In this document: positions 59,326 to 64,000 of the stretch, piece by piece
How positions within the stretch are numbered: the first letter of the stretch is position 1
How the letters are laid out: the number at the start of each line of letters is the position of its first letter
Source: Rhizobium sp. N324
GTDB taxonomy: Bacteria > Pseudomonadota > Alphaproteobacteria > Rhizobiales > Rhizobiaceae
Assembly: GCF_001664485.1 (NCBI RefSeq)
Contig: NZ_CP013630.1
Location: forward strand, 2,855,001-2,919,000
Direction: 5' to 3'
Length of the DNA: 64,000 nt
Notes under the pieces: model-generated
Seen by the model: only the letters and a program-made list of their open reading frames with translations
Databases searched by the model: none
What the model was told of the DNA's origin: nothing
Made by a program: the position numbers and the translations under genes

Positions 59326-59640
59326 ATGACGTACGACCCCAATAATGCCAACGATCCAAACCGCCCGCTGAACCCTAATCTGGATCTGCGCACCACGCCG
59401 AGCGCGCGCAGCAATAATACGTGGGTTGTCTGGGTCGCTGCATTGGCCGTGATCGCTGTCGCTGCATTCGCCTATTCGCAGTGGAGCACCCCCGGCACAT
59501 CCCCGGATACGACAGCCTCCACGACTCAATCAGAACCGGCGCCGGCACCGGCCAAGCCGATCGCCCCGACCGACAACAGCGCAACGCCCGCACCGGCACC
59601 AGCACCGGCCACTCCGCCGGCTGCCCCTGCCCAGCAGTAA
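59326..59640 (+). CDS. Small single-pass membrane protein with Pro/Ala-rich tail
   Basis: 104 residues, ATG after AGAGGAGAAAGTACC. A polar Asn-rich N-terminus (MTYDPNNANDPNRPLNPNLD) precedes one helix at ~32-50 (NTWVVWVAALAVIAVAAFAY), then a low-complexity Thr/Ala/Pro tail (PAPAPAKPIAPTDNSATPAP) likely periplasmic. Topology resembles small envelope proteins; no family assigned. Followed by a strong terminator. Confidence 0.7.
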   Translation: MTYDPNNANDPNRPLNPNLDLRTTPSARSNNTWVVWVAALAVIAVAAFAYSQWSTPGTSPDTTASTTQSEPAPAPAKPIAPTDNSATPAPAPAPATPPAAPAQQ

Positions 59641-59645
59641 GCGCC

Positions 59646-59676
59646 AAAGGAAGCCGGTCAGCACCGGCTTCCTTTT
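59646..59676 (+). terminator. Rho-independent terminator
   Basis: AAAGGAAGCCGGT-cagc-ACCGGCTTCCTTT(T): perfect 13-bp arms, 5 nt after the stop of the small membrane protein gene. Confidence 0.88.
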
Positions 59677-59689
59677 CTGCCGTGGGCTC

Positions 59690-59717
59690 TTGAACATCGT
59701 CAAATCGCGATTATATT
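59690..59717 (+). promoter_or_regulatory. Sigma-70-type promoter of a candidate small RNA
   Basis: TTGAAC (59690-59695), 16-nt spacer, TATATT (59712-59717): a good match to the rhizobial housekeeping pattern, located after a terminator and before a structured non-coding stretch that ends in its own terminator. Confidence 0.7.
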
Positions 59718-59720
59718 AGA

Positions 59721-59820
59721 GACATTGAATTTGTCTCTGACGGCTGACCACGGAGGTACTGGCAGCCGTTATCGAGACAGATTGAGGAAGGGTCGGTGCG
59801 AGTTTCGCCCGGCCTTTTTT
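59721..59820 (+). ncRNA. Candidate ~100-nt small RNA
   Basis: From about 59721 (start inferred from the promoter) to the T-tract at 59820. Stem 1: TGTCTC (59732) and GAGACA (59774-59779) enclose ACGGCTG/CAGCCGT (59740-59746 with 59763-59769); the 16-nt apical loop holds CCACGGAGGTACTGG, exposing GGAGGT. A 5' GAGACA can compete for the same TGTCTC. Terminator: GGTCGG-t-GCGA/TCGC-CCGGCC followed by T6. There is no reading frame with a ribosome site. Expression is not shown; family unassigned. Confidence 0.65.
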
Positions 59821-59885
59821 CTTGACCTCATCATCGATGAATCGAAGTCGGCGCTTGAGACCTGAGCGGCCGCGCTGATCGGCTG

Positions 59886-60188
59886 TTACTTCGGGATGCG
59901 ATTATAGAAGGACTGGGGGTCGTACACACACTCGTAGTCGAGAAGGCAGATCTTGCCGTTGGCATCCCTGATCCTTGCCGTGTCGTACTTGTCGCCGAGA
60001 TTGCACCTGGCCGGCGGATAGCGAAAGCTGCGGCCGCCAAAGCCCATGCGCACGAACACTGCTTTGTCTTTGCGGATGATCTGTGCAAGCGCCTCGCAAC
60101 TATGATCCCTGGCGTTGACCTCCACCGCCTCGACGGCAAGGGCTGCGGAGGGAAACAGCAGCGCAGCCGCCAGAACAATGCTTTTCAT
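59886..60188 (-). CDS. Small secreted Cys protein, paralog A
   Basis: 100 residues from ATG 60188, signal peptide MKSIVLAAALLFPSAALAVE. The mature part contains CEALAQIIRKDKAVFVRMGF, GGRSFRYPPARCNLGDKYDT and CLLDYECVYDPQSFYN, four Cys suggesting two disulfides. It is ~55-60% identical by eye to the next gene upstream (60237-60533), a tandem duplicate. Periplasmic; no function known. Confidence 0.75.
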   Translation of the reverse strand: MKSIVLAAALLFPSAALAVEAVEVNARDHSCEALAQIIRKDKAVFVRMGFGGRSFRYPPARCNLGDKYDTARIRDANGKICLLDYECVYDPQSFYNRIPK

Positions 60189-60236
60189 GAAAACTCCTGA
60201 ATGTGGGAGGACGTTGCGACCAAAGATCATCCCGCT

Positions 60237-60533
60237 CTATGGAAAATTATAGGGCGACGCGGGGTCGTAGACGCAGGCATAATCGAGAATGCACTGCTTG
60301 CCTTGAGCATCGCGGAAACTCGTGCTGGTGCGCTTGTCGCCCATGCTGCATTGCGCCGGCGGATAGCGGAAACTACGGCCGCCGAAGCCGACGCGGACAA
60401 AGACCTTTTTATTCTGACGGATGATCTGCGCAAGCTCGCCGCAGCTATACGCGCTGGCCTTGACCTCCTTCGCCCCAGCGGCAAAGGCCGGCAGCGGCAG
60501 AGACAATGCGACAATTACGATGAAGCTTCTCAT
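60237..60533 (-). CDS. Small secreted Cys protein, paralog B
   Basis: 98 residues from ATG 60533, signal peptide MRSFIVIVALSLPLPAFAAG. Shares with its neighbour CGELAQIIRQNKKVFVRVGF, GGRSFRYPPAQCSMGDK and CILDYACVYDPASPYNFP, with all four Cys aligned. The pair lies 48 bp apart in the same orientation and may be cotranscribed. The upstream gap (60534-60829, 296 bp) shows no gene. Confidence 0.75.
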   Translation of the reverse strand: MRSFIVIVALSLPLPAFAAGAKEVKASAYSCGELAQIIRQNKKVFVRVGFGGRSFRYPPAQCSMGDKRTSTSFRDAQGKQCILDYACVYDPASPYNFP

Positions 60534-60829
60534 GGAACCCTCGGTTTGTGAGAGGGAGATAGGGCGTGGTGGTCGATGCGGCGAGCCTTGCTGACGATAT
60601 GAACGACACCGCCCGTTTATCAAACAGTTTCCGCCGGGCCTGAATATCCGGCTCAACTGCAAAATGTATCGATCTTTCGCGAAATTTGGAGATGGCGACC
60701 ACGCGGAGAGATTGCGAGACAATGTCCCTTCTTATGAGACCCGCTCACGGACAACGCTGTTTTGCCGCTTGCCGCTGAAATTTCGTCGCGTCTCAGCATG
60801 CTCCGGAAACCGCACCTGTCCGTGACGGT

Positions 60830-61642
60830 TTAGGACGCGTTTCCTTTCAACGCTTCCACAAAACGGATCACGTCCCCGACCATGCTATCGTTCAAGATAT
60901 CGTTGTGACCCACGCCATCATAAATCAACATGCGCTTGGGCTCAGGTGCGATGCGGTACAACGCCTGTCCCGACGAAAGCGGGATGCTGTCATCAAGCCG
61001 GCCATGAAGGAACAACTTCGGCTGATTTACTTTGCCTATGTTGAGGTCCGAGCGAAAGGGATCCTTGAGGAGAAGCTCGACCGGGAGGAACGGATAACGC
61101 GTCTGCGCGACCGAGAGAACCGACAGGTACGGAGAGACGAGAATGACGCCCGCAGCCGGCCGCTGCCCGGCCGTATTCACAGCGACGCCGGTGCCAAGTG
61201 ACCGGCCCAGCACAACGATCTTGCTTCCGGCGCGTGCCGAAAGCCAGTCGAACGCTGCGAGACCATCTGTCAGCAGCCCGTGCTCACTGGGTGAGCCGGT
61301 CGATCCGGGATAGCCGCGATAAGAAATCGCCAGCAATCCGATGCTCCGCTCGGCCAGCGCCCGTGCGAGAAACGCGTAATTGTCGACGCGGTCACCGTTT
61401 CCGAAAAACAGGAGCACGCAGGGCTTGTCGCTGCCGCCCTGGCTGTACAATCCTTGAAGCATCTCTCCGTCCGGCGTCTTGATGTGGACCGTCTCGCCCC
61501 AACTTGTGTTCTCCGGAACAGGCGTGACGCCGGCTCCGGGATAAAGCAGGGCGCGCTGAGAAAGATAGACCAGACTGACGAACGCCATGTAGGCGATGAC
61601 GGCCATCAGCGGCAAGATCAACAAGTACCTTGTAACGCTCAC
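60830..61642 (-). CDS. Membrane-anchored alpha/beta hydrolase
   Basis: 270 residues. One N-terminal helix (YLLILPLMAVIAYMAFVSLV) anchors the enzyme; the hydrolase domain has CVLLFFGNGDRVDNYAFLAR (oxyanion region), the nucleophile elbow VVLGRSLGTGVAV (Ser), Asp in LFLHGRLDDSIPLSSGQAL and His in YDGVGHNDILND. It resembles BEM46/YpfH-like family serine hydrolases (ABHD13 type). Substrate unknown. No operon partners. Confidence 0.9.
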   Translation of the reverse strand: MSVTRYLLILPLMAVIAYMAFVSLVYLSQRALLYPGAGVTPVPENTSWGETVHIKTPDGEMLQGLYSQGGSDKPCVLLFFGNGDRVDNYAFLARALAERSIGLLAISYRGYPGSTGSPSEHGLLTDGLAAFDWLSARAGSKIVVLGRSLGTGVAVNTAGQRPAAGVILVSPYLSVLSVAQTRYPFLPVELLLKDPFRSDLNIGKVNQPKLFLHGRLDDSIPLSSGQALYRIAPEPKRMLIYDGVGHNDILNDSMVGDVIRFVEALKGNAS

Positions 61643-61996
61643 GAAGAATGTATCCGCCGGTTTGGCAATGTCAGAATTCTTTGCACCAACCGCAGCCCGT
61701 TGCGGCGTGGTGTGCTCAGCCGAGCAGCAAATATACGCACAAAGCGTTGCCGTAGAGAAGACGGCGCCCCCGCGAACGTCCCGAACGAGATCCCGGCGTC
61801 CCTGCCATTAAAGCCATGCCGGTCGGCTGATCGCCAGGACAGCGCCGCATCCGAACAGGTCCGAGGAACGAGCTGTCTCCGTCCATCCGTCGGCCATCGC
61901 GAGAAGTATGCGTGGAAAAGAGCGCTTATGCCATGTCGCGCGAGGGGTTTTGATGCCCTCTTTACGCGCCGCAGCCTGCACATCAAATTGAGAATT
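61643..61996. other. 354-bp region without a supported gene
   Basis: Between the hydrolase start and the tRNA 3' end. A minus-strand frame (61639-61986) is Arg-rich, lacks a ribosome site and overlaps the hydrolase start; I do not accept it. No repeat or terminator was seen. Confidence 0.5.
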
Positions 61997-62072
<76 letters not shown>

Positions 62073-62294
62073 GTCCGCGCTTGGCTGCGCGGTGTGACGG
62101 GGCGTATAAACAGGATCGGCAGGCTTGTCCAGCGCATCGGCGAAATTTCTTTGGTTAATCGCGAAGATTTTTCGGCATGGCTGAAATGCAGGACATAAGC
62201 CGGCAAACCGCAATCGAGTTTCGGCAAGGATTAGGCGCAGATTCAACGTGATAGAGGGCCACGCGTCTGTCGGACGCGCGGCGTTCCGATGAAA

Positions 62295-63206
62295 TCAAAG
62301 GTCGAGCGTGCCGCTCGCCAGCCGCACGGCCTGGCCGCCGATCCGGGCATTGGAGATCGCCCCGCCGTCGACATCGATATGCAGGTGAATGAAGGATGGC
62401 CGGCCCATCTCGACGCCCTGCTCGATCATGATCGGGTGATGCCCGTCCGTCAGCCGGTCGAAATGGTGGATTGCGCCGGAAAGTGCGGCCGCCGCCGAGC
62501 CGGTGGCCGGATCTTCGACGATCCCCATGCCGCTTGCAAACATACGCGCATGGAACTTCGCCACGTGATTGACGCCGCCGCGGCAATAGACATAGGCCGA
62601 AGCAAGCGCACCCTCGACGAAGGGCACGATCTTTTCCCAAAGCTGCGGATCGAATTCCACCCGCTGCGCGGCTCCGACATCGTGCACCGGAATGAGCAGG
62701 AAGGGAACGCCGGCGCTCCAGACCGACGGCACGTGATTTTCGAAGCCGATCTCGGTCACCTTCAGCGACAGCGCATCGGCCATGCCGAGCTTGTCGAGCG
62801 GCATGATGGCCGGCTGTGATTTCCGCGGCAGGTCGAATTCGGCAAAACTCGCCTCGCCCTCCCGCAGCCGCACCGCGCAGCGCACCGGCCCGACATTTTC
62901 CTCAAGCACCGTCACGAGATCGAGCGTCGACGCGCCATGCGCCCGCTCGGCCAGCGCTACCGCCGTGCCGACCGTCGGATGGCCGGCAAACGGCAGCTCG
63001 CGCCCGGGCGTGAAGATCCTGAGCTTCGCCGCATAGGCGGGATTGCTCGAAGGCTGCACGAACACCGTCTCGGAGAGATTAATCTCTCGGGTGATCGCCT
63101 GCATCGCCTCGTCGCTGAGATCGTCTCCGTCGAAGATCACCGCCAGCGGGTTGCCCGCAAGCTTTCGATCGGTGAACACGTCATAGACGCTGTAGCTTCG
63201 CGCCAC
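62295..63206 (-). CDS. PhzF family isomerase/epimerase
   Basis: 303 residues from GTG 63206, since AAGGAGG stands 6 nt upstream and the conserved YSVYDVFTDRKLAGNPLAVI begins there; a longer frame to 63371 runs into a repeat. PhzF hallmarks: LAGNPLAVIFDGDDL, INLSETVFVQPSS with the catalytic-region Glu, LPFAGHPTVGTAVALAE and VEDPATGSAAAALSGAI. The two-domain fold resembles diaminopimelate epimerase. Rhizobia do not make phenazines; the substrate is unknown. Confidence 0.9.
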   Translation of the reverse strand: MARSYSVYDVFTDRKLAGNPLAVIFDGDDLSDEAMQAITREINLSETVFVQPSSNPAYAAKLRIFTPGRELPFAGHPTVGTAVALAERAHGASTLDLVTVLEENVGPVRCAVRLREGEASFAEFDLPRKSQPAIMPLDKLGMADALSLKVTEIGFENHVPSVWSAGVPFLLIPVHDVGAAQRVEFDPQLWEKIVPFVEGALASAYVYCRGGVNHVAKFHARMFASGMGIVEDPATGSAAAALSGAIHHFDRLTDGHHPIMIEQGVEMGRPSFIHLHIDVDGGAISNARIGGQAVRLASGTLDL

Positions 63207-63308
63207 ATCGGCCTCCTTGAATCGGTCATCGCGCCGCCAACCTGCCCGACCAAACGGCCGAGTGCAAGGCGCTAAGTCAGATGGATGCAAGGAGCCAAAC
63301 TGGAGCCT

Positions 63309-63417
63309 GTCCTTCGAGGCTCCGGCCTTCGGCCTGCAAGCCTCAGTATGGGACGTTGGAGAATACCGCACTTCTCTCCAACCTCATCCGTCCCCGAAGT
63401 GGCCTCGAAGGACGAGG
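63309..63417. repeat. Intergenic repeat of the CCTCGAAGGACGAGG family
   Basis: Ends GTCCTTCGAGGC (63309-63320) and GCCTCGAAGGAC (63402-63413) are exact 12-bp inverted repeats; inside are GGCCTTCGGCC and ACGTTGGAGAAT blocks resembling the copies at 9211 and 9440. Non-coding, between PhzF and NUDIX genes. Confidence 0.7.
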
Positions 63418-63440
63418 TTGGCCTTCCGCCCTCGTGCCTC

Positions 63441-64000
63441 TTACGCGCCCGCCTTGCCGAAATACCAGCTAATCACCGGCAGCATGGCGATATTATAAGG
63501 ATGGGCCGAGGGGTCGGCCGAGCGGATCGCCACCGCACCGGCGATCTCCTTGTCCTCGGCGACCAGCATGTGGGCCTCGATCCGCTTCACCATCTCGGCC
63601 GCCGTCATGTCGAAGCGGAAGAGCCGCATGAGCGCTACCGTGCGTCTGGAATGGCTGGCATAGAGCTCCTGCCCTGCCACGGAATCGGAAAGGTCGAGGC
63701 CGGTCTCCTCGTGGACTTCGCGGCGCATATTGGCCTCGATGTCGCAGCGCCCGTCGACGATATCCTCCTGCTCCAGCGATCCGGCGGCGAAATAGACCTG
63801 GCCGGGATTGGCGGTATGGGCGCCCATGCGGATCGCCACCAGCGCGCCATCGGCGCTTTCGAGCACCGGATAGGCAAAGATATGCAGGCCGCCCTGGCGC
63901 TGCGGCTGCCGGCGCCACCACATGAAAGCGGAAAAGGGCGTAACATAGCCCTCGCCCGCAATCCCGTCTTCGCTGAACGACAGCCGCTGCTGGAACACCA
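63441..64000 (-). CDS. NUDIX hydrolase, 5' end outside the window
   Basis: At least 186 codons; the frame is open to the window edge, so the true start may lie beyond. The Nudix box is complete: GSLEQEDIVDGRCDIEANMR, REVHEETGLDLSD (G-x5-E-x7-REUxEExGU with a short insertion). The preceding IRMGAHTANPGQVYFAAGSL suits the group of proteins cleaving nucleoside diphosphate derivatives, as do many CoA-type relatives. Mg-dependent pyrophosphohydrolase activity expected; substrate unknown. Confidence 0.85.
   Translation of the reverse strand, partial: VFQQRLSFSEDGIAGEGYVTPFSAFMWWRRQPQRQGGLHIFAYPVLESADGALVAIRMGAHTANPGQVYFAAGSLEQEDIVDGRCDIEANMRREVHEETGLDLSDSVAGQELYASHSRRTVALMRLFRFDMTAAEMVKRIEAHMLVAEDKEIAGAVAIRSADPSAHPYNIAMLPVISWYFGKAGA

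Noticed and set aside
61639..61986. 115-residue minus-strand frame
   Set aside because: Arg-rich, no ribosome site, overlaps the hydrolase start; no support.

Overview
The window is high-GC, gene-dense DNA of an alphaproteobacterium, most likely the chromosome of a Rhizobium (R. leguminosarum / R. etli group). The family-level clues are a znuA // znuCB-zur locus with Zur boxes, an FMN-riboswitch-controlled second lumazine synthase (RibH2), RcnB and DUF1194 proteins, a ChrB-ChrA pair, BTLCP and GCG_CRPN-type secreted proteins, and intergenic mosaic repeats of the rhizobial RIME type. The species call rests on recalled family distribution, not on a search. No phage, IS transposase, CRISPR array, rRNA or replication origin was seen.

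Layout. 1-6.2 kb: 5' end of a sugar-type ABC binding protein divergent from a ROK regulator, a RIME, a secreted cupin, a DUF4168 protein, a small monooxygenase and a divergent EamA exporter/MocR pair. 6.2-9.6 kb: a CHASE4-type sensor kinase with a downstream receiver protein, a frameshifted acetyltransferase and a duplicated repeat. 9.6-15 kb: beta-propeller protein, TPR-like/HTH regulator, DUF899 protein, PPP phosphatase and ADP-ribosylglycohydrolase. 15-21.7 kb: flavin oxidoreductase, AraC/PhyH pair, LysR, HTH-MFS operon with a nested palindromic operator, and a methyltransferase whose conserved N-terminus needs a -1 shift on an A8 run. 21.7-26.8 kb: a complete Fe-siderophore ABC importer and a class III cyclase. 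26.8-33.6 kb: small secreted proteins, SRPBCC, FMN riboswitch-ribH, VOC, a second RIME, DUF1194, and a LysR//SDR-RidA unit.

33.6-40 kb holds the most unusual locus: a three-helix membrane protein resembling Pycsar effectors (DUF5706), divergent from a 1238-residue FecR-TPR-outer-membrane-barrel protein that is translationally coupled to a CHASE2 adenylate cyclase. 40-41.2 kb is a small cluster of orphan genes. 41.3-46 kb: TetR with two palindromic operators, DUF308 protein, NAD-epimerase, a nucleotidyltransferase preceded by a structured terminator/attenuator-like leader, FAH-family hydrolase and gamma carbonic anhydrase. 46-49.3 kb: BTLCP protease-like protein and a His/Gly-rich repeat protein with 21 exact-length 24-nt units.

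49.3-54.1 kb is a zinc-starvation regulon: znuCB-zur divergent from znuA, then a Zur-box-preceded CobW GTPase overlapping a 58-residue Cys-rich small gene. 54-64 kb: RcnB, VOC, CNNM/CorC transporter-like protein, chromate-resistance pair, a candidate sRNA with promoter and terminator, tandem paralogous secreted Cys proteins, an alpha/beta hydrolase, tRNA-Lys(CUU), a PhzF protein and the 5'-truncated (by the window) NUDIX gene.

Two genes (acetyltransferase, methyltransferase) carry single-base contractions in homopolymers. They could be real decay, recoding or sequencing error, and raw reads should be consulted before either is interpreted.
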